DNA of 64,000 nt from Agrococcus sp. SL85. GTDB taxonomy: Bacteria > Actinomycetota > Actinomycetes > Actinomycetales > Microbacteriaceae. The notes under the pieces are model-generated. The model was not told the DNA's origin and ran no database searches. It saw only the letters and a list, made by a program, of their open reading frames with translations. The stretch spans positions 1,736,001 through 1,800,000 of the forward strand of contig NZ_CP113066.1 of NCBI RefSeq assembly GCF_026625845.1. Direction: 5' to 3'. The translations under genes were made by a program, and so were the position numbers. Shown in pieces: positions 24,320-33,184 of this stretch; the stretch's first letter is position 1; each line of letters begins with the position of its first letter.

Positions 24320-24403
24320 CGGTCACGATGCGCCCGGCCCGCTCGCAGGTGCGGTTCGGGGGACAGGCGTAGCGTCCTGGCACCGACACCACGAGGAGGC
24401 GCC

Positions 24404-24682
24404 ATGACCGACGCGACGATGCAGGACCAGCCCGACCAGCCCGACCAGCAGCCGACCGATGGGGAGCGCGAGACGATCGGCGCGACGGGCGATGCGCAGG
24501 ACCCGGCGCTCGAGAAGGACCCCGCCGACTGGGTGAGCGGCGACGACCCCATGACCGAGGCGCAGCGCTCGTACCTCGACACGCTCGCGCGCCAGGCGGG
24601 CGAGGAGCTGCCCGCCGACCTCACGAAGGCCGAGGCCTCGCAGCACATCGATCGGCTGCGCCAGCAGGGGAGCGGAGCGTGA
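24404..24682 (+). CDS. DUF3072 domain protein
   Basis: The product is 92 aa. It has a Gln/Asp/Pro-rich N-terminus, then the diagnostic stretch DPMTEAQRSYLDTLARQAGE followed by LPADLTKAEASQHIDRLRQ. This helical DUF3072 segment is widespread in actinobacteria. Its role is unknown. The ribosome site is GAGGAGGCGCC before the ATG. The stop overlaps the next gene (GTGA), so they form a two-gene unit. Confidence 0.85.
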   Translation: MTDATMQDQPDQPDQQPTDGERETIGATGDAQDPALEKDPADWVSGDDPMTEAQRSYLDTLARQAGEELPADLTKAEASQHIDRLRQQGSGA

Positions 24683-24882
24683 GCATCAGCAGGGGCGACG
24701 AGGTCAGCTGGGGCACGAGCCAGGGCACGACGCACGGCACGGCGAAGGAGAAGCGGGTGCAGGACTTCCAGTTCGACGGCCAGCAGTTCCGCGCCTCCGA
24801 CGACGACCCGTACTGGATCGTGGAGTCGGCCAAGACGGGCGCGACGGCGGCGCACAAGGAGTCGTCGCTCACGAAGCGGTAG
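24679..24882 (+). CDS. DUF2945/hypervirulence-associated TUDOR-like protein
   Basis: The product is 67 aa from a GTG overlapping the DUF3072 stop. The sequence ISRGDEVSWGTSQGTTHGTA followed by DPYWIVESAKTGATAAHKES is the small SH3/TUDOR-like barrel of DUF2945. The pairing with DUF3072 suggests joint function, but none is known. Confidence 0.85.
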   Translation: MSISRGDEVSWGTSQGTTHGTAKEKRVQDFQFDGQQFRASDDDPYWIVESAKTGATAAHKESSLTKR

Positions 24883-24916
24883 CGGGCGCCGCCCGCGGCG
24901 CTCGTGCGCGGCGGGC

Positions 24917-25238
24917 TCAGCCCGGCGGCGCGAGGTCGTCGAGCCGGGCGAGCCGATCCTCGGCGCGCGCTGCGCGCTCGGCCTCCGCGAGCTCCCACCA
25001 AGCGGCGCCGCGCTCGCCGAGGCCCTCCTTGGCCAGCCTGCACGCGGTCGCGCGCAGCGGCCCGCTCGGCGTCGGATCGCGCCCGGCCGACCGCTGAGCG
25101 CGCGCGACCGAGGTGCGCGCGGAGCCGCGCGGCCGCCTCCGGATCGAGCGAGGGATCCTCGGCGCGCCAGCGGCGGCCGTCGACGACGATCCATCGGCCG
25201 TCGTCGGTGCGCTCCACGCCCCGACCCGCCTCGCCCAT
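24917..25238 (-). pseudogene. Small actinobacterial protein of unknown function, frameshifted as read
   Basis: With one base removed at 25036-25040 the product is 106 aa. The N-terminus DDGRWIVVDGRRWRAEDPSL is a conserved opening of small proteins often mislabelled as Tol-related. The helical part continues ARDRVQLAKEGLGERGAAWW after correction and ends DDLAPPG. As read, the coding strand has GTGCAGGCTGGCC; GTGCAGCTGGCC keeps the frame. No function is established. It is convergent with the DUF2945 gene. Confidence 0.7.
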
Positions 25239-25310
25239 GCTGCGATCGTCGCACGCGGACCCGAGGGCTAGCCTGACGCGAGGGCCCCCGAGCCCGGCGA
25301 GGAGGCGCGC

Positions 25311-26018
25311 ATGCTCGAGGCGCTGCTGTGGGGCGCCGTTGCCGCGGCCTCGCTGCTCGTCGGCGCGGCGCTCGCGGTGCTGCGCCGCTGGTCCGACCGC
25401 ACGATCGGCCTCGTGCTCGCCTTCGGCGCGGGCGCCCTCATCGCGGGCGTCGCCTTCGAGCTCGCCGAGGCCGGGCTCCGGGAGGGCGGCCCCATCGGCA
25501 CGGGCATCGGGCTCGCGCTCGGCGCCCTCGCCTACTTCGCCGCCGACCGCGCGGTGGAGCGGTGGTCGGGCCGCCGCGGCGGGGGCGCGGCCGGCGTGCC
25601 GCTCGCGATGGGCGCGCTGCTCGACGGGGTGCCCGAGCAGGCGGTGCTCGGCATCGGGCTCGCCGAGGGCGGCGGCGTGAGCCTCGCGCTCCTCGTGGCG
25701 ATCTTCGTCTCCAACCTGCCGGAGGCGATCGGCTCCTCCGCCGACATGCTCCGCGACGGCCGCCGCCGCCGCTCGGTGCTGCTGCTCTGGACCGTCGTCG
25801 CGGTCGTCTGCGCCCTCGCGGCCGTCGCGGGCCGCGCGGCCGCCGAGGCCTCGCCGCCCGAGTTCGTCGGCGCCGTCGACGGCTTCGCCGCCGGAGCGCT
25901 CCTCGTCATGCTCGTCGACGCGATGATCCCTGAGGCGCGCGAGAAGGCCGAGGACGGCGCGGGCCTCGCGACCGTCGTGGGCTTCGCGGTGGCCGCGGCG
26001 CTCTCGCTGCTGGCCTGA
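25311..26018 (+). CDS. ZIP-family metal transporter
   Basis: The product is 235 aa with about seven or eight hydrophobic segments. FGAGALIAGVAFELAEAG and the central GALLDGVPEQAVLGIGLA carry the ZIP metal-path pattern, here D-G-x-P-E in place of the canonical H-x3-P-E. The later SNLPEAIGSSADM supplies the second N-x-P-E motif. It probably moves divalent cations, though loss of the His may alter specificity. The ribosome site GAGGAGG lies before the ATG, and a TAGCCT box lies near 25269. Confidence 0.8.
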   Translation: MLEALLWGAVAAASLLVGAALAVLRRWSDRTIGLVLAFGAGALIAGVAFELAEAGLREGGPIGTGIGLALGALAYFAADRAVERWSGRRGGGAAGVPLAMGALLDGVPEQAVLGIGLAEGGGVSLALLVAIFVSNLPEAIGSSADMLRDGRRRRSVLLLWTVVAVVCALAAVAGRAAAEASPPEFVGAVDGFAAGALLVMLVDAMIPEAREKAEDGAGLATVVGFAVAAALSLLA

Positions 26019-26086
26019 GGCGCACCGCGCGCCGCGGTCGGTGCACGGCCTGGTGCCGCCGCTCGCCCGCGTGGTTCGATGCCTCC

Positions 26087-26566
26087 ATGACCGATGTCGA
26101 CGTCCCCCGCGTCGTGCAGGCGAGCCGCGTGGTCGCGGCTCCCGCCGAGCGCCTCTTCGAGCAGATCGCCGATCCGGCGCTGCAGCCGGCCTGGGACGGC
26201 AACGACAACCTCGCCGAGGCCGCGCCCGGCCAGCGCGTGCGCGCCGAGGGCGACGTCTTCACCATGACCCTCACGAACGGCCAGGTGCGCGAGAACCACG
26301 TGGTCGAGCTCGAGGAGGGGCGCAGGATCGCGTGGCGCCCGGCGGTGCCGGGGGAGGCGCCGCCCGGGCACCTGTGGCGGTGGGAGCTTGAGCCCGAGGG
26401 CGCAGGCACCCGGGTGACGCACACCTACGACTGGAGCGACCTCCACGACGCCTCGCGCCACGCGCGGGCGCGCGCGACCGGGCCCGCCCAGCTGCTCGCC
26501 TCCATCGACCGCCTCGCGCGCGTCGTCGAGGGCGAGGCGCCCGGGGCGGGTGTCCAGGGCTCCTAG
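26087..26566 (+). CDS. SRPBCC (START/Bet v1-like) family protein
   Basis: The product is 159 aa. The opening QASRVVAAPAERLFEQIADP and the conserved turn PALQPAWDGNDNLAEAAPGQ are typical of polyketide-cyclase/SRPBCC ligand-binding proteins in actinobacteria. Strands follow (FTMTLTNGQVRENHVVELEE), and RVTHTYDWSDL lies near the C-terminal helix. The ligand is unknown. The start ATG at 26087 is 6 nt after TTCGAT, a weak leaderless-type box. Confidence 0.8.
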   Translation: MTDVDVPRVVQASRVVAAPAERLFEQIADPALQPAWDGNDNLAEAAPGQRVRAEGDVFTMTLTNGQVRENHVVELEEGRRIAWRPAVPGEAPPGHLWRWELEPEGAGTRVTHTYDWSDLHDASRHARARATGPAQLLASIDRLARVVEGEAPGAGVQGS

Positions 26567-26847
26567 CCCCTGCCGTCCTGGCTGCGGCGGTGCCGCAGCT
26601 GGTCGTCGAGGCCCTCGTGCTCCTCGGGCAGGGCGTCCGGCTCGTCCGAGGGCGTGCCGTCGCCGTGCACGGGCTCGCCCGTGCGCGGGTCGACGCCCGC
26701 GCCGGCGCTGCCGTCGGTGAACTCGCCGTGGCGCGCGTCGAAGGAGCCGGCGCCGCCCGTGCCCGCGGGCACGGTCTCGTCGGCGCGGGTGCCGCGCAGC
26801 GGAGCGCCCTCGCGCGGGGCGGGGCGCAGCTCGTCGTCGGTGCTCAT
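26563..26847 (-). CDS. Hypothetical acidic, low-complexity protein
   Basis: The product is 94 aa. It is rich in Gly, Asp, Glu and Pro with no obvious fold (GAGVDPRTGEPVHGDGTPSD) and is probably disordered. The start at 26847 is supported by a TAGCGT box (complement of 26855-26860) 7 nt upstream, a leaderless arrangement. The stop overlaps the end of the convergent SRPBCC gene by 4 bp. Confidence 0.55.
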   Translation of the reverse strand: MSTDDELRPAPREGAPLRGTRADETVPAGTGGAGSFDARHGEFTDGSAGAGVDPRTGEPVHGDGTPSDEPDALPEEHEGLDDQLRHRRSQDGRG

Positions 26848-27136
26848 GGAGCTGACGCTAGGCCCGCTGGCTGGGAGCGGACGCCGCAGAGCGCATGCGC
26901 GAGCCATGCGCGCCGCGCCCGGGCGGGCGCATCCCCGTCGCCGCGGGCCCATCCGGGGCGCGAGGCGCTACGATGGTCGCGGCGTCAGCGCGCCGCCCAC
27001 CGCCGTTGCCGGTCTCCCGGCACCGCCCGTGCGCCCCAGCTGCCGTCACCGGCTCGAGCCGCACCGCATCCGTCGGGTGCCGCCGAGCGCGACCCTCGGG
27101 CCCCGCACCGCCGGGCCCGCCTCGAACGGAGGACAC

Positions 27137-29266
27137 GTGGCAGACACCGCCACCATCGACGCGCCGCAGGCCGACGCGCCCGCCGACGCCGCGAGCGCTC
27201 GCGACCGCGACGCCCTCATCCCGCAGCTCGCCCGCGCCGTGCGCCAGGTCGAGGCGGGCGTCAAGCGCGGCGCCGTCTCGCGCTCCACGCGCACGAAGCT
27301 GCAGGTCGTCGCGATGCTCGCGCGCGAGGAGCGCGCCCGCGTCCGCGCCGACGCGGCCCTGAGCCCCGCGGCCCGGGCGGAGGACCTCAAGCGCCTCGAC
27401 GGCATCGCCGTGATCCTCGCCAAGGCCGCGAGCCGCGAGCCCACGCTGCTGCCGCTGCTCGGCGAGGGCGCGCCCATCACCGACGCGGTCAAGGAGCGCA
27501 AGCGCGAGATGCTCGCCGCCGCCGGCATCGAGGTGGCGCCCGAGCCCGAGCCCGTCGCCGAGGCGGAGCCCGCGGAGCCGCAGTCCCCGCAGGTCGTGCC
27601 GCCGTCGGTGAAGCGCGTGCTGCTCGCCAACCCCTTCCTCGAGCCTGACCTCACGCACGTGCGCCGCCGCCCCGAGCGCGACCGCCTGGCCGGCTTCGAC
27701 CTGCTCTCGCCCCTCTACCTCTCGTTCGAGGTGGGTGCCGACGGCAGGCCCGCGTGCATGCCGCTGCCGGAGCCCAAGCGCCGCATCGCGCCGGGCGGCA
27801 AGGAGCTCATGCCGCACCAGGCCGAGCTCGTGCAGGCCGCGCGCGAGGGCCACCGCACGTTCCTCCTCGCCGACGAGCCGGGCCTCGGCAAGACCGCGCA
27901 GGCGCTGCTGGCCGCGCAGGCCGCCGACGCGTTCCCGCTGCTCGTCGTCGCGCCGAGCGTCGTGAAGATCAACTGGGCGCGCGAGGTCGAGCGCTGGATC
28001 CCCGGCCGCCGCGCCGCGGTGCTGCAGGGCGACGGCGACTCGCTCGACGCCTTCGCCGACGTCGTCATCGTCAACTACGAGGTGCTCGACCGCCACATCG
28101 GCTGGCTCGGCACGTTCGGCTTCCGCGGCATGGTCGTCGACGAGGCGCACTTCATCAAGAACGTGCGCTCGAAGCGCTCGCGCCACGTCCTGCAGATCGC
28201 GGCCTCCCTGCGCGACCGGATCGGCAACCCGCTGCTCATGGCGCTCACGGGCACGCCGCTCATCAACGACATCGAGGACTTCGGGGCCATCTGGCGCTTC
28301 CTCGGCTGGATCGACGAGAGGGAGCCGAACGCCCTCCTCACCGACCGGCTCGAGGAGATCGGCCTGACGCCGATGGACCGCTCGTTCTACCCGGCGGCGC
28401 GCCGCGCCGTCATCGACATGGGCATCGTGCGCCGCCGCAAGCTCGACGTCGCCGCCGACATCCCCGCCCGCCGCATCGCCGACATCCCCGTCGAGCTCGA
28501 CGACGCCGCCGTGCGCTCGATCCGCGCCGCCGAGCGCGAGCTCGTCGAGCGCATGCTGCGCCGCTACGACACCGCGATGGAGCAGCGGCCCGCGGAGCAG
28601 CGCTACGACGGGCTCGTCGACGACGAGCTCGTGCGCCGCATCGCGCGCAGCGAGGTCGAGACGAACGAGACGGGCACGGGCGAGAACGTCTTCGCCCTGG
28701 CGCGCCGCATCGGCCAGGCGAAGGCCGAGCTCGCCGCCGACTACGCGGGCCAGCTCGCGCACTCGGTCGGCAAGGTCGTCTTCTTCGCGAAGCACATCGA
28801 CGTCCTCGACGCCGCCGAGCGCACGCTCGCGAAGGCGGGCGTGCGCACCGTCTCGATCCGCGGCGACCAGACGCCCGCGCAGCGCCAGGCCGCGATCGAC
28901 GCGTTCACGAACGACGGGGGCGTGCAGGTCATCGTCTGCTCGCTGCTCGCGGCGGGCGTGGGCGTCAACCTGCAGACGGCGGCCGACATGGTGCTCGCCG
29001 AGCTCTCGTGGACGGACGCCGAGCAGACGCAGGCGATCGACCGCATCCACCGCATCGGCCAGTCGATGCCCGTCACGGTGTGGCGCATCCTCGCCGCGCA
29101 GACGATCGACACGCGCATCGCCGAGCTGCTCGACGAGAAGGCGGGCCTCGTGGGCCGCGCCCTCGACGGGGCCGCCTCCGACGAGCCGACGAGCACCGAC
29201 CTGCGCCTGGAGGCCGTCGTGGGCCTGCTGCGCGACGCGGTGGCCGCGAGGATCGCGGGGCGCTGA
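27137..29266 (+). CDS. SNF2-family DEAD/DEAH helicase (SMARCAL1/HARP-like)
   Basis: The product is 709 aa from the GTG at 27137 with GGAGGAC upstream. The N-terminal 160 residues are charged and helical. The SNF2 core follows: Walker A ADEPGLGKTAQ (residues 246-253), DEAH box at 335-338, motif III LTGTPLIN, then the C-terminal lobe with SIRGDQTPAQRQAAIDAF and motif VI DRIHRIGQ. The compact core without large insertions resembles annealing-helicase-like SMARCAL1 proteins. It is likely a DNA translocase in repair or chromosome maintenance. It is followed by a methyltransferase gene starting 3 bp after its stop, probably co-transcribed. Confidence 0.92.
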   Translation: MADTATIDAPQADAPADAASARDRDALIPQLARAVRQVEAGVKRGAVSRSTRTKLQVVAMLAREERARVRADAALSPAARAEDLKRLDGIAVILAKAASREPTLLPLLGEGAPITDAVKERKREMLAAAGIEVAPEPEPVAEAEPAEPQSPQVVPPSVKRVLLANPFLEPDLTHVRRRPERDRLAGFDLLSPLYLSFEVGADGRPACMPLPEPKRRIAPGGKELMPHQAELVQAAREGHRTFLLADEPGLGKTAQALLAAQAADAFPLLVVAPSVVKINWAREVERWIPGRRAAVLQGDGDSLDAFADVVIVNYEVLDRHIGWLGTFGFRGMVVDEAHFIKNVRSKRSRHVLQIAASLRDRIGNPLLMALTGTPLINDIEDFGAIWRFLGWIDEREPNALLTDRLEEIGLTPMDRSFYPAARRAVIDMGIVRRRKLDVAADIPARRIADIPVELDDAAVRSIRAAERELVERMLRRYDTAMEQRPAEQRYDGLVDDELVRRIARSEVETNETGTGENVFALARRIGQAKAELAADYAGQLAHSVGKVVFFAKHIDVLDAAERTLAKAGVRTVSIRGDQTPAQRQAAIDAFTNDGGVQVIVCSLLAAGVGVNLQTAADMVLAELSWTDAEQTQAIDRIHRIGQSMPVTVWRILAAQTIDTRIAELLDEKAGLVGRALDGAASDEPTSTDLRLEAVVGLLRDAVAARIAGR

Positions 29267-29268
29267 GC

Positions 29269-30042
29269 GTGGCCGATCGCGGCGAGCCGGATCCGATCTT
29301 CTCGCACCCCCGGCTCGCCGCCGTCCACGACCCGCTCGACCCCGACCGCTCCGACCTCGACGCCTACGCGGCGATCCTCGTCGACGAGCTGGGCGCCCGC
29401 TCGCTGCTCGACGTCGGCTGCGGCACGGGCACCTTCGCGATCCGGATGGCCGGGGAGGGCCTCGCCGTCACGGGCGTCGACCCCGCGGTCGCGTCGATCG
29501 ACGTCGCCCGCGGCAAGTCGGGCGCGGAGGGCGTGACCTGGGTGGCGGGGCCCGTCGAGGCCGTGGAGGCGCGCGGCTTCGACGCCGCGACCATGACCGC
29601 GAACGTCGCGCAGGTGTTCGTCGACGAGGCCGAGTGGCGCTCCGCGCTCGTCGCGATCCGCGATCGGCTGCGGCCGGGCGGCACGCTCGTGCTCGAGTCG
29701 CGCCGGCCGGAGCGGCGCGCCTGGGAGGAGTGGACGCGCGAGCGCACGCAGCAGGTGGTCGACGTGCCGCACGAGGGCCCCGTCGAGGGCTGGGTGCAGG
29801 TGACCGAGGTCGACGAGCGCGCGTCCGGCGGCCCGATCGTGCGCTTCGACTCGCCGACGGTCTTCCACCGCGACGGCGTCCGCATCGACTCCGCCTCCAC
29901 GCTGCGCTTCCGCAGCCGCGAGGCGATCGAGTCGTCGCTCGCGGCCGCGGGGCTCGAGGTGGTCGACGTGCGCGACGCGCCCGACAGGCCGGGCCGCGAG
30001 TGGGTGCTGCTGGTTCGCAGGCCGGGCGGGCCCTCGGCCTAG
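29269..30042 (+). CDS. Class I SAM-dependent methyltransferase
   Basis: The product is 257 aa from the GTG at 29269. SAM-binding motif I is LLDVGCGTGTFAIRMA at about residues 46-61, followed by motif II VTGVDPAVASIDVAR. Post-I motifs RPGGTLVLESRRPERRAWEE follow, then a C-terminal lid with TLRFRSREAIESSLAAAGLE. The acceptor is unknown. It lies directly behind the SNF2 helicase. Its stop overlaps the stop of the convergent DsbA-like gene within CTAG (30039-30042). Confidence 0.88.
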   Translation: MADRGEPDPIFSHPRLAAVHDPLDPDRSDLDAYAAILVDELGARSLLDVGCGTGTFAIRMAGEGLAVTGVDPAVASIDVARGKSGAEGVTWVAGPVEAVEARGFDAATMTANVAQVFVDEAEWRSALVAIRDRLRPGGTLVLESRRPERRAWEEWTRERTQQVVDVPHEGPVEGWVQVTEVDERASGGPIVRFDSPTVFHRDGVRIDSASTLRFRSREAIESSLAAAGLEVVDVRDAPDRPGREWVLLVRRPGGPSA

Positions 30043-30704
30043 CGCGCGCCCTCGTCGACGGCGTCCTCGATCGATGCCTCGCGGGCGCGGTCGAGCGCCT
30101 GCACGAAGACCTCGACCGGCTGCGCGCCCGAGAGGCCCATGCGCATGTCGAGCACGAAGAACGGCACGCCCGTGATGCCCAGCCGCTGCGCGGTCGCGAT
30201 GTCCTCGCGCACGGCGGGGAGGTGCCGCTCGTCGGCGAGCGACTCGCGGATCTCGGCCTCCTCGAGGCCCGCGGCGGCGCCGAGGGCGACGAGCGCGTCG
30301 ACGGAGCCGATGTCGACGCCCCGCTCGAAGTGCGCCGAGAGCAGCGCCTCCTTCACGGCGTCGGCGGCGCCGTGCGCCTTCGCGAGGTGCAGCAGCTGGT
30401 GCGCGCGCAGCGAGTTCGCGACGACGAGCGCCTCGAAGTCGTAGGCGAGGCCCTCGCCCGCGGCCTGCTCGGCCACGTGCGCGAACATCTGCCGCACCTG
30501 GTCGAGCGGCAGGCCCTTGCGGGACGCGAGGTAGTCGGCCTCGGTGCCGTCGTAGTGCTCGGGGAGCGTGGGGTCGAGCTGGAACGAGTGCCAGGTCACC
30601 TGCACCTCGTCGCGGTGCTCCCACGAGGCGAGCGCGCGCTCGAAGCGCCGCTTGCCGATGAAGCACCAGGGGCAGGCCACGTCGGACCAGATGTCGATCT
30701 GCAT
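30039..30704 (-). CDS. DsbA-family (FrnE-like) thiol oxidoreductase
   Basis: The product is 221 aa. It begins MQIDIWSDVACPWCFIGKRR with a redox CPWC at residues 11-14. The helical insert and the cis-Pro loop GITGVPFFVLD are in the order expected of 2-hydroxychromene-2-carboxylate isomerase/FrnE-type DsbA proteins. There is no signal peptide, so it is cytoplasmic and probably acts in disulfide handling or oxidative stress. It is transcribed divergently from the potassium-channel gene. Confidence 0.92.
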   Translation of the reverse strand: MQIDIWSDVACPWCFIGKRRFERALASWEHRDEVQVTWHSFQLDPTLPEHYDGTEADYLASRKGLPLDQVRQMFAHVAEQAAGEGLAYDFEALVVANSLRAHQLLHLAKAHGAADAVKEALLSAHFERGVDIGSVDALVALGAAAGLEEAEIRESLADERHLPAVREDIATAQRLGITGVPFFVLDMRMGLSGAQPVEVFVQALDRAREASIEDAVDEGAR

Positions 30705-30808
30705 GCCGGGTGCAACCTCGGCCGCCCGCCGCCGCATTCCCGGCCGGCGGCGCGCGCATCCTCGGCCGCGGGGGCGCGCGGACGCCCCGGGAGGTGTTGG
30801 ATGACGCC

Positions 30809-31498
30809 ATGGAGTCGCCTCCCGACCGGCTCGCGCGCTGGGACCGCGCGTCGCGCATCCCCCTCGTCGCGCTCGGCGCGCTCTTCGTGGTCAGCTATGC
30901 GGCCTTCGTGCTCGGCACCGAGCTCCCCGCGGCGCTGCGCGCGCTCGCGCAGGCCGTGGTCGCGCTCACCTGGCTCGCCTTCGCGGTCGACTACGCGGCG
31001 CGGCTCGCGCTGGCCGGGCGAGGATCGCGGTGGCGCTACGTGCTCGGCCACCCGCTCGAGCTGCTCGCGGTGCTGCTGCCGGTGTTCCGCGCGCTCCGCG
31101 TCGTCGACCTCGTGCGACGCCTGCCGGCGCTGCGCACGGGCTCGGGGAGCGCGATCCGCGCCGGCATCGTCGTGGGCGCCGCGGTCTGGGCCACGGTGTT
31201 CGTGCTCTTCATCGCGCTCTCCACGCTCCTCGTCGAGCGCGACGCGCCGGGCGCCACCATCACCGACCTGGGCGACGCCCTCTGGTGGGCGTGCGTGACG
31301 CTCGCGACCGTCGGCTACGGCGACGTCTACCCGGTCACGGGGCTCGGGCGCCTGCTGGCGGTCGTGCTCATGCTCGGCGGGATCGTCATCATCGGCGTGA
31401 CCTCCGGCACCGTCGTCTCCGCGATCGCCGAGCGGGTCCGTGCCGGCGGGAGCGGGGGTGCCGCCGGGGCCGGCGGGGAGCGGGCGCCGGCGCCCTAG
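30809..31498 (+). CDS. Voltage-gated-type potassium channel protein
   Basis: The product is 229 aa. The selectivity filter TVGYGD is at residues 167-172, following the pore helix DALWWACVTLA. Four hydrophobic segments precede it, and the fourth has Arg at regular spacing (RALRVVDLVRRLPALR), resembling a small voltage sensor. The S6-like segment is LAVVLMLGGIVIIGVTSG. No cytosolic nucleotide-binding domain is attached. The start is uncertain: the ATG at 30809 was chosen, but an in-frame GTG at 30794 exists. The stop overlaps the convergent acidic gene. Confidence 0.88.
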   Translation: MESPPDRLARWDRASRIPLVALGALFVVSYAAFVLGTELPAALRALAQAVVALTWLAFAVDYAARLALAGRGSRWRYVLGHPLELLAVLLPVFRALRVVDLVRRLPALRTGSGSAIRAGIVVGAAVWATVFVLFIALSTLLVERDAPGATITDLGDALWWACVTLATVGYGDVYPVTGLGRLLAVVLMLGGIVIIGVTSGTVVSAIAERVRAGGSGGAAGAGGERAPAP

Positions 31499-31944
31499 GC
31501 GGGCAGCTCGTCGATGAGCGCGTCGGCCTCGGGGTCGTCCCAGTCGTCGAGGTCGAAGTCGTCGTCGTCGTCCTCGTCGTCGTCGGAGCCGTCGTCCTCG
31601 TCGGAGTCGTCGTCGCCCTCGTCGTCGGCGTCGAGCCAGGCGTCCGCGGCGGCCTCGAGGTCGTCGTCCTCGTCGTCCTCGTCGAGGTGGTCGTCCTCGG
31701 CGTCCTCGGCGAGCTCCTCGCGGAGCCACCCGTGCAGGTCGCCCTCGGCCTCCGCCTCGGCCATCGCCTCGACGCCCTCCTCGTCGAGCGCGAGCACCGC
31801 GACCACGCGGTCGCCGTCCTTCGCGACGATCGCGTCGGCCTCGCCGCCCTCGCCCGGCACGCGCTCGACGCTCTCGTGCCAGCCGGCCAGGATGTCCTCC
31901 GCCTGCGCGGCGAGCCGCTCGCGGTCCTCGTGCCAGTCGCTCAT
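31495..31944 (-). CDS. Highly acidic hypothetical protein
   Basis: The product is 149 aa. The N-terminal 75 residues look ordered (DRERLAAQAEDILAGWHESV; AIVAKDGDRVVAVLALDEEG). The C-terminal half is almost entirely Asp and Glu with few hydrophobics, so it is expected to be disordered and extremely acidic. A DNA-mimic or cation-binding role is possible but unproven. It overlaps the CDP-alcohol transferase gene upstream (ATGA), so the two are co-expressed. Confidence 0.65.
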   Translation of the reverse strand: MSDWHEDRERLAAQAEDILAGWHESVERVPGEGGEADAIVAKDGDRVVAVLALDEEGVEAMAEAEAEGDLHGWLREELAEDAEDDHLDEDDEDDDLEAAADAWLDADDEGDDDSDEDDGSDDDEDDDDDFDLDDWDDPEADALIDELPA

Positions 31945-32561
31945 CGCGTCCCCTCCGCTCCAGCCGCGGCGCCGTCCGCGTCCGCGGCCGCGCCGCCCTC
32001 CACCCTGCCACCTGCGCGGGCGCGACGCGCCCCGGCGATGTAGTCGGCACCGGCGAGCACGTGGAGCGCCGTGCCCACGAGCAGGAGCGCGAGGCCGCCG
32101 CCGAGCGCGCCCGGCCACACGGTCTCGGCGAGCACGAGCACGACGACCGCGGCGAGCAGCAGCGCCGTGCGCCACTTGCCCAGCCAGGAGACGCGGATGC
32201 GGCCGCGCCGCGCCGCAGGACCCGCGAGCAGCAGCACCGCGACGTCGGTCGCGGCGATGATCCCGAGCACCCACCAGTCGACGACGCCCGCGACCGCGAG
32301 CGAGAGCGTGACCCCGACGATCCCGACGCGGTCGGCGATCGGATCGAGGATCTCGCCGAGGCGCGAGGCCTGGCCGAGGGCGCGCGCGAGCACGCCGTCG
32401 ATCCAGTCGGTGGAGGCCCACAGCGCCAGCAGGATCGCGGGCCACCACGATCCCTGCGCGCCCTGCAGCACGAGCAGGCACACGGGCACGAGCAGCGCGA
32501 GGCGCGCGACCGTGATCGCGTTCGGCACCGTCCACACCCGCGTCTCGAAGCCCGCGTCCAT
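31941..32561 (-). CDS. CDP-alcohol phosphatidyltransferase
   Basis: The product is 206 aa with about five membrane segments. The full family signature is present between residues 52 and 77 (D-x2-D-G-x2-A-R-x8-G-x3-D-x3-D): DWIDGVLAR, then G69, D73 and D77. These Asp residues bind Mg2+ and the CDP moiety. The family makes phosphatidylglycerol-phosphate, phosphatidylinositol or cardiolipin. The size fits a PgsA-like enzyme, but the acceptor alcohol cannot be told. The polar Ala/Gly tail after residue 170 is unusual. Confidence 0.88.
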   Translation of the reverse strand: MDAGFETRVWTVPNAITVARLALLVPVCLLVLQGAQGSWWPAILLALWASTDWIDGVLARALGQASRLGEILDPIADRVGIVGVTLSLAVAGVVDWWVLGIIAATDVAVLLLAGPAARRGRIRVSWLGKWRTALLLAAVVVLVLAETVWPGALGGGLALLLVGTALHVLAGADYIAGARRARAGGRVEGGAAADADGAAAGAEGTR

Positions 32562-32677
32562 GCGGCCATCCTCCCGCAGCCCCGCGCGTCGCGGAGGGCT
32601 CCTCGGGAGACCCTTGGCAATGTCGGCGGCCGGGGCTAGCGTGATCCCGTCCACGCACCGCACGGCAGGAGCGACCG

Positions 32678-33085
32678 ATGCCCGTCCAGATGACCTTCCC
32701 CAACTACGCGGTCGCCGACGTCGCCCGCGCCACCGCGTTCTACGAGGCGCTCGGCTTCGCGCGGAACCCGATGTTCAGCGACGAGACCACGAGCTGCGTC
32801 GTCGTCAACGACGCCGTCGCGATCATGCTGCTCGAGCACGCACGCTTCGACGCATTCCTCGTCGGCGACCAGCGCCGCACCACCGACGGCTCGCTCGAGA
32901 ACCTGCTCGCGGTGCTGCTCGGCAGCCGCGAGGAGGTCGACGCGATGGCCGAGGCCGCGCTCGCCGCGGGCGGCACCCTGTCGAAGCCCGTGGAGGCGAA
33001 CGCGTGGGGCATGTACGGCGGCCAGCTCACCGACCCCGACGGCCACATCCTCGACTTCTTCTTCATGGAGGCGCCCCAGGGCTGA
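32678..33085 (+). CDS. VOC-family protein
   Basis: The product is 135 aa. It begins with MTFPNYAVADVARATAFYEA, the beta-alpha-beta start of a glyoxalase/bleomycin-resistance-fold protein. The second module ends in GGQLTDPDGHILDFFFME. Metal-ligand positions are partly changed (Asn/Tyr at the first strand). The function is unknown. The ribosome site CAGGAGCGACC precedes the ATG, and a TAGCGT box lies near 32637. It is followed by a strong hairpin terminator. Confidence 0.82.
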   Translation: MPVQMTFPNYAVADVARATAFYEALGFARNPMFSDETTSCVVVNDAVAIMLLEHARFDAFLVGDQRRTTDGSLENLLAVLLGSREEVDAMAEAALAAGGTLSKPVEANAWGMYGGQLTDPDGHILDFFFMEAPQG

Positions 33086-33109
33086 GCTGAGGCGCCTCCG
33101 CCCGCGGCG

Positions 33110-33147
33110 CGGCGGCGCGCCCGGGAATGCACCCGGGCGCGCCGCCG
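33110..33147 (+). terminator. Rho-independent-like terminator after the VOC gene
   Basis: Perfect 16-bp arms CGGCGGCGCGCCCGGG (33110-33125) and CCCGGGCGCGCCGCCG (33132-33147) enclose a 6-nt loop. TTGT follows. It lies 24 bp after the VOC stop. Confidence 0.8.
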
Positions 33148-33184
33148 TTGTCCCGTCGTCACCTCTTCCATCGCACGGAGCACC

